Virus record (IMG/VR): IMGVR_UViG_3300042868_000981
Coordinates: 1 to 26,934 of that record
Strand: one strand, 5' to 3'
DNA from: a virus
Length of the DNA stretch: 26,934 bases
Part shown: piece by piece, positions 13,507 to 20,765 of the stretch
Position numbering within the stretch: position 1 is the stretch's first letter
Layout: each line of letters opens with the position of its first letter
Made by a program: the position numbers and the translations under genes
The notes under the pieces: model-generated
The model's database searches: none
Told to the model about the DNA's origin: nothing
Seen by the model: only the letters and a program-made list of their open reading frames with translations

Positions 13507-15698
13507 TGCGCCATTCCATTAAGGTTGATGGGTGGAGGCACATTCGCCGCTGTCTGCACAGCCTGTTGGATGATTGCAGACTCTTGCGCCATGGCCTCCC
13601 GATCCATAGACTGCTGAGCTTGAATCTCAGCAGTGCTAATTTGTGTCTGATACTTTAACTCCAATTCGTACTTTTTGAGCATTAAGTCTTGCGCCAATTG
13701 ATCTCTTCGATAATCGTCATCGCGGATCATCTGCTCGCGCTTCAATTCCAACTCGGCAGCCTTCTTCTGGATGTCTGCTTGGATCGATTGCGCTTGCACT
13801 TGCGCCAGCACCTCTTCTGGTGTCGGCTTCGGTGCTTCTTCTTGCGGCATCTGATAGTCAGGTGGCAGTGCTTGAAAGTAGCTAGATGCGTCTTTCACGC
13901 CAGACAACTCAACGATTTTCTGAATCGTGCGGATGTACATGGATGGTGTCACCACCGGATTGCCCAAGCCAAACTGCTGCATGATCTGCTCTTGCTTACC
14001 GGCAATCATGGTCAAAGCCTGAATGCGCTCGCCGGTGTCGCCATTACCCAGACCGATATTGACGGTCACATCCATATTGGCATTCCAGACGCGAGGATCA
14101 ATCTCCACCCACTCATTACGCAAGCGCACCATGCGAGGCTTGTCCTGATGCGTTGTCATCAGATACAAAATGCCCTTAAACAGCTTCTTCATGCCCTCGG
14201 CCAAGAGTCGAGCCTGCAACTCCAAACGGCTTTGGCTGGCGCTGACGGTGGCCGCCACCGCTGCCTTGGTAGTTGACTGCAAAGCGTCAGGATCAAGTCC
14301 CATGGCGGCTTTGCTCATGCCGGTACGGTCTTCGCGCATCTGGTCCATGTAGTCCAACATAGGGAATGCGGCCTGACCAACGAATGGTGTGCTGAACGGC
14401 TGCACCATGCCTGGCGCACGCATCCGAATAATTGCGCCTGTCTCGTTGTTGAGCACATCATCAATATTGACCTGACCCTCAACCACCGCAGTGCGCGGAT
14501 GGATTGACTGCGCCAGCGAATCCAAGGTATTTCGCAATATTTCGGATTTGATTTCTTGAATGTCATGCGTCAAATCAAACACCGACATGGCCTCAAGTGG
14601 TGAGGTGTGTGGCTCTGGATCACATGGGAAGTCAACAAATGGGATATAGCTGGCCGGTAGATTACGCACCACGGTGTAGCCAGAACCCATGCAGCAGACC
14701 TTACGCAACTCGGCGATGCCGTCACCGTCAAAGTCCACGCGAATGTAGGACTCGACATACAGCACGCGCCGTTGGCCAGGATTCAAACTGTCGCCCGATC
14801 CCATGGTGGTGGATAGCGGCTGACGCGCCAAATACTCGTCATTGCTGTCCAAGTCGGTGCTGGAGATGTTCTCCTCGATCTCGTCCAACTCATAGCCCAT
14901 GGCAAGCAAATCGTCCACGGTTGCCATTTGACGGTGGGCGATGATGCCTGCATCTTCAAATGAACGCGCTCTGCGGTCCAGTATCAATTCTTCGGGTGGC
15001 ACGGCCATGATGCGGATACGGCCATCCTTGGTCTTGCGCTTGATTTGCACATCGTGCAACATGGGTTGCTGCATCATTTCTGGCGGCAGGGGTAAGCCGG
15101 TTGCCGGATCAACCTGTGGCTGCATCATGTCCATGGGCATCGATGGGTCTGGATAGCTGACCACAATCTTCACCTCTGCACCCTCTTGCATCAGCAATTG
15201 CACGGTCTGGTCATCAAGTCCAGAGTAGTCATCAATCTTGACCTCTTCAACCTCGTCCCACCAATACTTTGCAATGCCGCACTTACGCACCAGCGAGTCT
15301 TTGAACAACGCATAGGTGGTCATAAAACCGTTGTTGTCGTTGCTGAATATGTAGTTCGCATAGTCAGTCGCCTGCTGAGTGCTGGCAACATCTTCAGGAC
15401 CGCGCGGCACATACTCAACGACATTCTCACTGCTGAAGAAGACCTTCATCAGACTTGGCAGCATGGCCGAAACAGTGTCGCGCACCTCCATCGCCACCAC
15501 TTGGCTGCGGCCATCTTCCTCATTGCCAAAGGGGTCGCCACGGTAATACTCTGTACCCTTGGCGCGGATGGGAGAGATGTCGGCATCAATGTATGAAACC
15601 GCGTCTTCCAGTTCACCGGCCACAATGCCCTGCAACTCGGTGTCATCCATCGGATTGACTGCCGCGATGTCGGTGCTCACTTGCATATCGTTGATCAT
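13503..15698 (-). CDS. Portal protein (SU10/P22-like)
   Basis: A 731-residue protein. N-terminal helices with DDTELQGIVAGELEDAVSY, AKGTEYYRGDPFGNEEDGRS and SQVVAMEVRDTVSAMLPSLM are the standard portal signature, followed by VFFSSENVVEYVPRGPEDVA. A beta-rich wing (about 175-260) and the VYVESYIR-type strands lead to the stem/crown helices, including FDLTHDIQEIKSEILRNTLD and RTGMSKAAMGLDPDALQSTT. The last 130 residues are a Gln/Glu-rich coiled coil (barrel). Twelve copies would form the DNA channel and packaging motor docking site. Length is typical of the long-barrel portals. Confidence 0.93.
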   Translation of the reverse strand: MINDMQVSTDIAAVNPMDDTELQGIVAGELEDAVSYIDADISPIRAKGTEYYRGDPFGNEEDGRSQVVAMEVRDTVSAMLPSLMKVFFSSENVVEYVPRGPEDVASTQQATDYANYIFSNDNNGFMTTYALFKDSLVRKCGIAKYWWDEVEEVKIDDYSGLDDQTVQLLMQEGAEVKIVVSYPDPSMPMDMMQPQVDPATGLPLPPEMMQQPMLHDVQIKRKTKDGRIRIMAVPPEELILDRRARSFEDAGIIAHRQMATVDDLLAMGYELDEIEENISSTDLDSNDEYLARQPLSTTMGSGDSLNPGQRRVLYVESYIRVDFDGDGIAELRKVCCMGSGYTVVRNLPASYIPFVDFPCDPEPHTSPLEAMSVFDLTHDIQEIKSEILRNTLDSLAQSIHPRTAVVEGQVNIDDVLNNETGAIIRMRAPGMVQPFSTPFVGQAAFPMLDYMDQMREDRTGMSKAAMGLDPDALQSTTKAAVAATVSASQSRLELQARLLAEGMKKLFKGILYLMTTHQDKPRMVRLRNEWVEIDPRVWNANMDVTVNIGLGNGDTGERIQALTMIAGKQEQIMQQFGLGNPVVTPSMYIRTIQKIVELSGVKDASSYFQALPPDYQMPQEEAPKPTPEEVLAQVQAQSIQADIQKKAAELELKREQMIRDDDYRRDQLAQDLMLKKYELELKYQTQISTAEIQAQQSMDREAMAQESAIIQQAVQTAANVPPPINLNGMAQ

Positions 15699-15985
15699 TT
15701 CTTGTTCCTTTTGGATATGGCCTTTGCGGTCGCCCTAGCCTGTTCTTTTGAGTTAGCCCCCCAAGCCTTGAGAGACAACGCTAATCGGGTTGGCTCGCCG
15801 TTCTTTTCCATCGGGCCAGGCATATTGCCCATTCTCGCAAGGAATGATGCTCTGCGCGGATTGTCACCAGACTTCACCGGCGCTTTCAGATTCATGCCCT
15901 CGGCTTTTGCGCTGGCGCGTCCCTTGGCATTCAAACCGCCACTTGGACTCTTTCCCTCTTTACGCTGCCACGCTGGTGTCTTCAT
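15695..15985 (-). CDS. Small basic protein, DUF6321 type
   Basis: A 96-residue basic protein starting MKTPAWQRKEGKSPSGGLNA, then K-G-R-A-S-A, a central SGDNPRRASFLARMGNMPGP and a final LALSLKAWGANSKEQA. The pattern 'RKEG-(K/N)-P-x-GGLN-x-KG' with 'R-R-x-S-F-x-A-R-M-x-x-M-x-G-P' and 'K-x-W' is that of DUF6321, a family encoded next to portal genes in many aquatic phages. No function is known; Lys/Arg content suggests nucleic-acid contact or a virion-internal role. It overlaps portal as ATGA and the methyltransferase gene by 26 bases. Confidence 0.8.
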   Translation of the reverse strand: MKTPAWQRKEGKSPSGGLNAKGRASAKAEGMNLKAPVKSGDNPRRASFLARMGNMPGPMEKNGEPTRLALSLKAWGANSKEQARATAKAISKRNKK

Positions 15986-16517
15986 AAGGCACTTTCTTCA
16001 AAATCACATACATGGAGTCAACTGCACGCGGCAGTCGCAGTATTTCATCTTGTGGCAATTCTAGGCTTGCACCGTAATTGCTGAGACTCATTTGCAAATG
16101 CGTCAACTCAAACCGACTGCCCTTCCAGCCCAAGTACCACGCCCACTCGCAGTAATACACCCATGACTTCTCATTGAACGCACGCACATGAGTCGGGTCT
16201 TGCCACGCGCCATGACTCAGGTCATAGGGGACATGAATGTGCATCTCGCCACCCATCTCCAGCAAATCCCGACAGTTGGTCATGGCCTGCACTAAGTTCG
16301 GTATGTGCTCCAACACATCATTGGCAATGATCCTGTTAAAGCAAAAAGGCTTGATAGTCACCAGCCCAACTGGTGACTGTATGACTTCACCTAGTGACAA
16401 TTTGCAAATGTCCAGCACCCAATCAGCGCCAACATCAGCGCGAATGTCAGCATTCACGCAATCGGCACGGCGATCCTTGCCCGATCCGAGATTAAGAGTT
16501 AAACCACTGCTTTGCAT
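15960..16517 (-). CDS. Class I SAM-dependent methyltransferase
   Basis: A 185-residue enzyme. Motif I is L-N-L-G-S-G-K-D near residue 8, followed by the acidic ribose-binding part NADIRAD, and the post-motif ANDVLEHIPN (66-74), then GGEMHIHVPYD. This is a Rossmann-fold methyltransferase; no N6-adenine (NPPY) or cytosine (PC) motif is visible, so it is not clearly a DNA methylase. Genes of this kind lie between portal and terminase in many phages, often with glycosyltransferases, suggesting glycan or small-molecule modification, which is inference. It overlaps both neighbours (26 bases each). Confidence 0.82.
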   Translation of the reverse strand: MQSSGLTLNLGSGKDRRADCVNADIRADVGADWVLDICKLSLGEVIQSPVGLVTIKPFCFNRIIANDVLEHIPNLVQAMTNCRDLLEMGGEMHIHVPYDLSHGAWQDPTHVRAFNEKSWVYYCEWAWYLGWKGSRFELTHLQMSLSNYGASLELPQDEILRLPRAVDSMYVILKKVPYEDTSVAA

Positions 16518-17190
16518 ATTCCGGTCTGTTCTTTAAGAGCCACGGTATCGCGGCCTTGGTCAATGCGTCACTGTTCATGCCCACCGTCTGGCTGCCAATG
16601 TGATGCACATACGATCTGCTTAGATAGTGGTGAAAGCCAGCCGCAATCAGGTCAGCGCAATGCACATCATCAGAGTACCAATTCAGTGGTGGAAACTTTG
16701 CAGACTCCCACGCATCACGCCCGATCCATGCAAAGATAGGTGATGGGCATTCCATAGGCACAATTGCATCCTCGTATGGGTACTTGAAGTAGTGCAGCTT
16801 CTGATCAAAGGGGTTAGATCGAATATTTTGCACAGGTCTGGCCGCATCACAACGCGCTGAAACCCATCCCACAGGCTCGCCGGTTTCCGCTTTCAATTGC
16901 GCCACATCCTCCATCAGCATTCGATAGCTGGTGGGGGTGAGCACGATGTCATCGTTGGCGCAGATCACTGACTCAAAGCCATCGGCAAAGGCGCGATCCA
17001 TGATGTCGTTGTAGTCATCACCAAAATTGTGCGCTGCACCAAAGACTTTCAGGTCAGCGTCAAAGCCGCCAATAGTGGACTCTGGACCGCGCAAATAGAC
17101 AGGCACTTCTGGACAGTACTCGGCGATGCTTGTGAGCATCACCCGCAAACCTTTTGCGTGTACTGTCGAGATGCATATGGGTGAGATCAA
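16492..17190 (-). CDS. Glycosyltransferase-like protein, GT-A fold
   Basis: A 232-residue protein with an N-terminal Rossmann-like start (SPICISTVHAKGLRVMLTSI), a donor-site segment VICANDDIVLTP with N79-D80-D81 in place of a DxD, and an acceptor-side PSPIFAWIGRDAWE followed by WYSDDVHCADLIAAGF (around 171-186). These match GT-A enzymes of the GT2 group. The start is TTG at 17190, directly after the TAA of the upstream gene; no good ribosome site is visible, and the next Met (18) would cut the first strand. With the overlapping methyltransferase it forms a probable glycan-modifying pair. Acceptor unknown. Confidence 0.72.
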   Translation of the reverse strand: MISPICISTVHAKGLRVMLTSIAEYCPEVPVYLRGPESTIGGFDADLKVFGAAHNFGDDYNDIMDRAFADGFESVICANDDIVLTPTSYRMLMEDVAQLKAETGEPVGWVSARCDAARPVQNIRSNPFDQKLHYFKYPYEDAIVPMECPSPIFAWIGRDAWESAKFPPLNWYSDDVHCADLIAAGFHHYLSRSYVHHIGSQTVGMNSDALTKAAIPWLLKNRPEYAKQWFNS

Positions 17191-17607
17191 TTAAAACTGC
17201 CGGTTGTAGTTCAGCATCAAATATGGATTTGATGGGTTTCTCGGATCACGCCGATTCAATTGCATACCAAACCCACCTTGCGGTGTTTGCAGCATTGCAT
17301 CAAGTGAATTCGCTTTGAATTGATTGCCTCCTTGAATGCTTGGCAAGTATGAGCCGCCGCCAGATATTCCAAGAATCAAAGCCTGTTCAGGCGTTAACTG
17401 CACTCTTGTTCCTACTCTTCCACCGCCAACAATCCCAGCAATATCAGGCAATGTCTCAGCTTGCGCGTTGACATCTAAAGGCATTGATTGATTGCCATAT
17501 GCCTGCTGCATCAATTGCTGCGCCTCCATCTGCCGCTGCATCATCTCTCGTTGCTTGGCAGTTTTGTCGCTTTGGCTCGTAAAAAAATCAAGTAGTCCCT
17601 GATCCAT
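17191..17607 (-). CDS. Unknown phage protein, Gln/Gly-rich
   Basis: A 138-residue protein with a Gln/Met-rich helix at the N-terminus (QREMMQRQMEAQQLMQQAYG), a central LPDIAGIVGGGRVGTRVQLT, and a C-terminus QGGFGMQLNRRDPRNPSNPY ending in YNRQF. The last part resembles a short beta-hairpin seen repeated in some phage internal proteins. No signature allows a function. It follows the 55-residue gene by 3 bases, with AAAGGG upstream. It may be a virion-internal protein given its place between head genes. Confidence 0.6.
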   Translation of the reverse strand: MDQGLLDFFTSQSDKTAKQREMMQRQMEAQQLMQQAYGNQSMPLDVNAQAETLPDIAGIVGGGRVGTRVQLTPEQALILGISGGGSYLPSIQGGNQFKANSLDAMLQTPQGGFGMQLNRRDPRNPSNPYLMLNYNRQF

Positions 17608-17610
17608 GAT

Positions 17611-17778
17611 TCAACCCTTTGTTTTTGGCTTCTTCTTGGCAGTCTTGGCTGCCAGTTTGAAGTCAGCGGCAGACGGTGCTGCCTTTGATCCAACCTTGTT
17701 CATCTTCTCGCCGCTGCCAGCGGCAATGCGTTTTTGTTTGGCGTTGATATTGGCGTAGAGGCCAGGCTTAGTCTTCAT
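17611..17778 (-). CDS. Small basic phage protein (KTKPGLYANIN type), 55 residues
   Basis: A 55-residue, strongly basic protein: MKTKPGLYANINAKQKRIAA, then GSGEKMNKVGSKAAPSAADF, ending KTAKKKPKTKG. Proteins with 'K-P-G-L-Y-A-N-I-x-x-K-x-x-R-I-x-x-G-S-G-E-K-M' are found in many phages near terminase, with unknown function; charge suggests DNA binding or a role in the head. ATG 17778 overlaps the cysteine-rich gene by 11 bases and the stop TGA is at 17611-17613, 3 bases before the next start. Confidence 0.78.
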   Translation of the reverse strand: MKTKPGLYANINAKQKRIAAGSGEKMNKVGSKAAPSAADFKLAAKTAKKKPKTKG

Positions 17779-18262
17779 TTTTCATTCCAATCTTGATTGT
17801 CAACAATGACTCAGGCATCTCGCCCTCATCTTCGCCCTCTTCACCCTCGCCACCGGCAACCCATGCCGAACAGGTACGGCTGGACGCGCACTTGAAGTCG
17901 AATATCTCGCAGTAACCCAAGTCACCGGCATCAATCACCGCCCATGGGTCACCCTCGTCACCAATGCCCTTGGCGATGCACTCCATCATGGAATCATCCT
18001 GATTGAAAGCCGCGCAGTTTCCGCACAGGCTCATCTTCGCCTCGTCCTCGGACACTTCCCACTGGTCGGCCATCTTCATCCAATATTGCTTGTTGGGCAG
18101 TTTGGGATTCTCAGGACCGTAGTCGGCAGACTCAATAGCCTTGGCGCGGTTCTTCAGATTAAGCGTGATGTCTTGCGTTGCCATGGGGCAGCTCTCTTCG
18201 CCACCCTCATAGCCTTCGTCCTGATCCATGGCCTGATCCATGGTGCGCTTGAGCGTTGCCAT
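17768..18262 (-). CDS. Acidic cysteine-rich protein with HiPIP-like pattern
   Basis: A 164-residue acidic protein. Residues 80-118 read C-x2-C-x2-F (CGNCAAF), then C95, then G-Y-C118-x2-F, which matches the order used by high-potential iron-sulphur proteins (C-x2-C, C, G-W/Y-C). Two more cysteines follow in KCASSRTCSAW, and C25 lies in an acidic N-terminus. Relatives with CGNCxxF...GYC occur in phage head modules. Whether it binds an Fe-S cluster or zinc is unknown. The N-terminus has a repeated AMDQ from a 12-bp tandem DNA duplication (18220-18243). It overlaps the DUF6496 gene as TAATG. Confidence 0.72.
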   Translation of the reverse strand: MATLKRTMDQAMDQDEGYEGGEESCPMATQDITLNLKNRAKAIESADYGPENPKLPNKQYWMKMADQWEVSEDEAKMSLCGNCAAFNQDDSMMECIAKGIGDEGDPWAVIDAGDLGYCEIFDFKCASSRTCSAWVAGGEGEEGEDEGEMPESLLTIKIGMKNED

Positions 18263-18456
18263 TAACGCATCCCCTTAGTCTTCATGTTCTTCGCTGTACG
18301 CGAACCGCGCATGGGCATCTTGGCCTCAGACATCGCAATTGCCACGGCCTGCTTAGGATTCTTGACCACTTTGCCGCCTTTTCCAGAGTGCAATGTGCCA
18401 GCCTTGTACTCGCCCATCACCTTGCCAACCTTCTTCGCTGCCTTTGTCATCTTCAT
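18262..18456 (-). CDS. Small basic protein, DUF6496 type
   Basis: A 64-residue Lys-rich protein. The block KVGKVMGEYKAGTLHSGKGG followed by KVVKNPKQAVAIAMSEA is the DUF6496 signature (K-V-x-x-V-M-x-E-x-K-x-G-x-L-x-S-G-x-G-x-x-V-x-x-x-x-Q-A-I-A-I-A). These proteins are common next to phage terminase and head genes; the function is not known. A GGAGTAAC ribosome site precedes the ATG at 18456 and the gene lies about 30 bases after TerL. Confidence 0.85.
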   Translation of the reverse strand: MKMTKAAKKVGKVMGEYKAGTLHSGKGGKVVKNPKQAVAIAMSEAKMPMRGSRTAKNMKTKGMR

Positions 18457-18485
18457 CGCGGTTACTCCTTAAAGAATCTCGTCAA

Positions 18486-19961
18486 TTATGCAACCCTTGA
18501 GAGGTTTCTTTTCAAGGGTTGCGCCCAGTTGTTGCCAGCCTTCGATCCCATCATGCCGATCACTGCATCTGATGCAAAGGTCAAACAGAACGCATCAGCC
18601 TTGTCAGGTGAGGCCAAACCCCGCTTTTTGATCTCATCTTTGCTCTCGATCTGAATCTTGCCGTTGGAAGTAAACATATACCTCACGGTCGCCAACTCAG
18701 CAATCAGCAGCTCATCCTTTGGCAGACGGCAGTCCCGCTGCTCCAACCACGCCTTGGCCTTGTACCAAAGCTCAGCCTTCAGATTGCGATAAGTACCGCC
18801 CATGGCCGGTGACTCCGCCACATTGATTCCTCTGGCTGGTAACTTCAACTCCCGCAGCCGGTCAACCACGCCAGCGCCAAGTCCAATGCTGTCCACCAGT
18901 ATCTCGGTTGGACGGTCGCTTGAGGCCAAAGCCTCGTACTCAGCCACCACCGCACCGGTCAACTGCATCAGGTCTAGATTCTTCCATGTCTTGATCGGCT
19001 CAGTCACCGCATTGCCGCGCCGCTTGCACAGCGCAGATCGGTCAGAGCCAAAGCGTGCCACATCCAATCCCCAGACCAGTGGCGCGTAAGGCGAGCCTTC
19101 AACATCCCGATTCATCGCCAAGTCCAGCAACTCCATCGGTATCACCGTGTCTTCGTCACTCTTAGGGAATTCACCCAGCACGCGGATTCGGTAGGCGTTG
19201 GACTCCTCACCGTACCGCGCCTTCATCTCCTCGATGTACGCCTCAGACACCCTTGGCGAGTCGGCGCAGGACACCTTCATCGTCACCCAATCACCGGCCA
19301 ACCGATTGTGGGTGTCGTAGAAGAAGCCGCTGGAGCGCACCGGATTACCGAGTAACAGCGTCACGGCGTTATGTCCGGACATTGAGCCGGAAGCCGCCTC
19401 AAAGACCTTCTCAGGTATGCCGGATGCCTCATCCCCCACCAGCATCACATGATCACTGTGAACCCCTTGCAAGGCTTCGGGCTGCTCGGCACGCGATGTT
19501 CTGGCTGAGATAAACGCCTCCTCGTTTGCGCCAATTACCTCAATGCGGTCCTGCTTCACATCCAACATATCGGCCAGCATTGGCGGCAACACCTTCACCC
19601 AACGCTTAACCTCGGCAAACAAGGCATCGTAGAGCTGGCTGCTGGTAGGCGCTGTGACCACCACCTTGACCGGAAAGCGCAGCAGCAAGTACCAAATCAT
19701 CGCCCAAGCACTGGCTGTGGACTTGCCGACACCGTGACCTGATCTCACGCTGATGCGTCTGCTTCCTGACGCAATGTGATTCAAGAATTCCACTTGCCAA
19801 GGGTCAGGCTCAGTGTTAAGGACTTCCTTAACAAACAGGACAGGGTTATTCTTGTACAGCTTGACGAATTCGACAAAAGGGTTATTCGTCAGCAAGTCCT
19901 CGGAATTTTTTTTCGGGACGCGCTTTTTCGCGGTAGGGGTGGTGGGGGTCGGGTCAGTCAT
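18486..19961 (-). CDS. terL: Terminase large subunit
   Basis: A 491-residue packaging motor. The ATPase half has Walker A SGHGVGKST (74-82), a coupling/C-motif-like TLLLGNP (201-207) and Walker B with the catalytic acid in MLVGDEASG (173-181). The nuclease half is RNase H-like with acidic residues D300 (WGLDVARFG), D357 (LVDSIGLGAG) and D453/D456 (SPDKADAFCL). It uses ATP to drive DNA into proheads through the portal and cuts genome ends. Length and domain order are complete. No clear ribosome site lies before ATG 19961, and the long spacer upstream separates it from terS. Confidence 0.95.
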   Translation of the reverse strand: MTDPTPTTPTAKKRVPKKNSEDLLTNNPFVEFVKLYKNNPVLFVKEVLNTEPDPWQVEFLNHIASGSRRISVRSGHGVGKSTASAWAMIWYLLLRFPVKVVVTAPTSSQLYDALFAEVKRWVKVLPPMLADMLDVKQDRIEVIGANEEAFISARTSRAEQPEALQGVHSDHVMLVGDEASGIPEKVFEAASGSMSGHNAVTLLLGNPVRSSGFFYDTHNRLAGDWVTMKVSCADSPRVSEAYIEEMKARYGEESNAYRIRVLGEFPKSDEDTVIPMELLDLAMNRDVEGSPYAPLVWGLDVARFGSDRSALCKRRGNAVTEPIKTWKNLDLMQLTGAVVAEYEALASSDRPTEILVDSIGLGAGVVDRLRELKLPARGINVAESPAMGGTYRNLKAELWYKAKAWLEQRDCRLPKDELLIAELATVRYMFTSNGKIQIESKDEIKKRGLASPDKADAFCLTFASDAVIGMMGSKAGNNWAQPLKRNLSRVA

Positions 19962-20268
19962 TTCGGTAGGTGTTTAGGTGCGTCATCAACCGCCCCCGCC
20001 GCAAAGCGCAAGGGGGGGCATCGCGCCGCGCCAGCCAGCAGGCCGGTCACCGCGGCCACTTGACAGTGGGAAAGTTATCCACATGGCACTATATCGGTAA
20101 GTCATTGATTCATATGCTTTCTTACAGATTGCTTACATAATCCATTTAACACGATGTCCATTATGTTAAGTCAAATGTGGATAACTGGCCTGTTTCTGCT
20201 CAATTAGCAGGCGCTTTGCAGTTATGCACAGGCCAGTGTGCTCAACCATTGCGATTTTCTGTGGATAA
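19962..20268. other. Candidate replication origin with four DnaA boxes
   Basis: The non-coding spacer between terS and terL, reaching into the terS 3' end. It carries four 9-mers fitting TTATNCACA: TTATCCACA at 20075-20083 (+), its reverse complement TGTGGATAA at 20176-20184 and 20260-20268 (-), and TTATGCACA at 20222-20230 (+). Between boxes one and two lies an AT-rich stretch (about 20085-20175), a possible unwinding element. A GC-rich block with a run of seven G (19985-20060) precedes them. Host DnaA could bind here. The same spacer could also hold the packaging (cos/pac) site. Confidence 0.6.
20184..20237. repeat. 10-bp inverted repeat between DnaA boxes
   Basis: ACTGGCCTGT (20184-20193) and its perfect reverse complement ACAGGCCAGT (20228-20237). 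Each arm touches or overlaps one of the DnaA-box sequences (20176-20184 and 20222-20230). A smaller stem CTGCT/AGCAG (20196-20200, 20206-20210) lies in the loop. No U-tract follows, so it is not a terminator. It fits a protein-binding site or structured origin/packaging element. Confidence 0.6.
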
Positions 20269-20673
20269 GTCATCGACAACCTCGACATGGCGCAAAGCCG
20301 CCATGCGTAAGTCTTGGATGTTGATGTTGACTGAAGCCGCTTTTTGTAAGCCGTAAGTCTTCTGATCCCACCTTTCGGCCAGCCATTGCCGAGTGCGGAT
20401 GCGCTGGACATCGCGCTGCGGATTGCTGTCGGCCATGCTGTCTGCTATGTCCAGAGTCTCCACCGCGAGCTTATCTGCGGCCTTCGCACGCGCACGCGTG
20501 ATTATAGTGGGATCAGTATCTTCGATCCACTGCTCGAGTGACCTGCGCCCAATGCCAAGCTCATAGCAAATCTGCGTCTGCGACTTGCCGACTTCAAGCA
20601 TCGAAATGATCATGTCATCTGGCAAATCCTCAAGCAGCGCCATGTCTTGCCTGAATTTAGGTCTACCTGGCAC
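20242..20673 (-). CDS. terS: Terminase small subunit-like protein
   Basis: A 143-residue protein beginning PGRPKF with a GTG start at 20673, 2 bases after the stop of a 29-residue ORF. An N-terminal helix-turn-helix lies at about 28-50 (KSQTQICYELGIGRRSLEQW), followed by helices (ARAKAADKLAVETLDIADSM) and RDVQRIRTRQWLAERWDQKTY, a pattern of small terminase and terminase-small-like phage proteins. It would bind the packaging site and hand DNA to TerL. The gene lies just upstream of terL but is separated by the DnaA-box spacer. An internal ATG (11) is a less likely start. Confidence 0.82.
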   Translation of the reverse strand: MPGRPKFRQDMALLEDLPDDMIISMLEVGKSQTQICYELGIGRRSLEQWIEDTDPTIITRARAKAADKLAVETLDIADSMADSNPQRDVQRIRTRQWLAERWDQKTYGLQKAASVNINIQDLRMAALRHVEVVDDLSTENRNG

Positions 20674-20675
20674 GC

Positions 20676-20765
20676 TCAGACCCGCTTTAAAGCTGTTTTT
20701 ACACGCTGGACGATGTCCAGTACCTTTTCCTTGATCAAGTTTGCTAATCGCTTAATTTGTTCCAT
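20676..20765 (-). CDS. Possible 29-residue cationic amphipathic peptide
   Basis: A short ORF, MEQIKRLANLIKEKVLDIVQ continuing R-V-K-T-A-L-K-R-V, with ATG at 20765 and GGAG ten bases upstream. It overlaps the previous gene's end by 14 bases and stops 2 bases before the terS GTG. The peptide would be one amphipathic helix with Lys/Arg on one face. Tight spacing and a ribosome site support translation; it could also only serve to couple terS translation. No homologue is claimed. Confidence 0.4.
   Translation of the reverse strand: MEQIKRLANLIKEKVLDIVQRVKTALKRV

Noticed and set aside
13689-14276. 195-residue plus-strand ORF inside portal
   Set aside because: Long only because it is antisense to the coiled-coil portal end; His/Leu/Arg-rich with no ribosome site or domain.
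18220-18243. Tandem 12-bp repeat CCTGATCCATGG x2
   Set aside because: In-frame duplication encoding AMDQ twice; no sign of regulatory use.
20166-20411. 81-residue minus-strand ORF across the terS 3' end and DnaA boxes
   Set aside because: Overlaps terS in another frame and has shadow-like composition.
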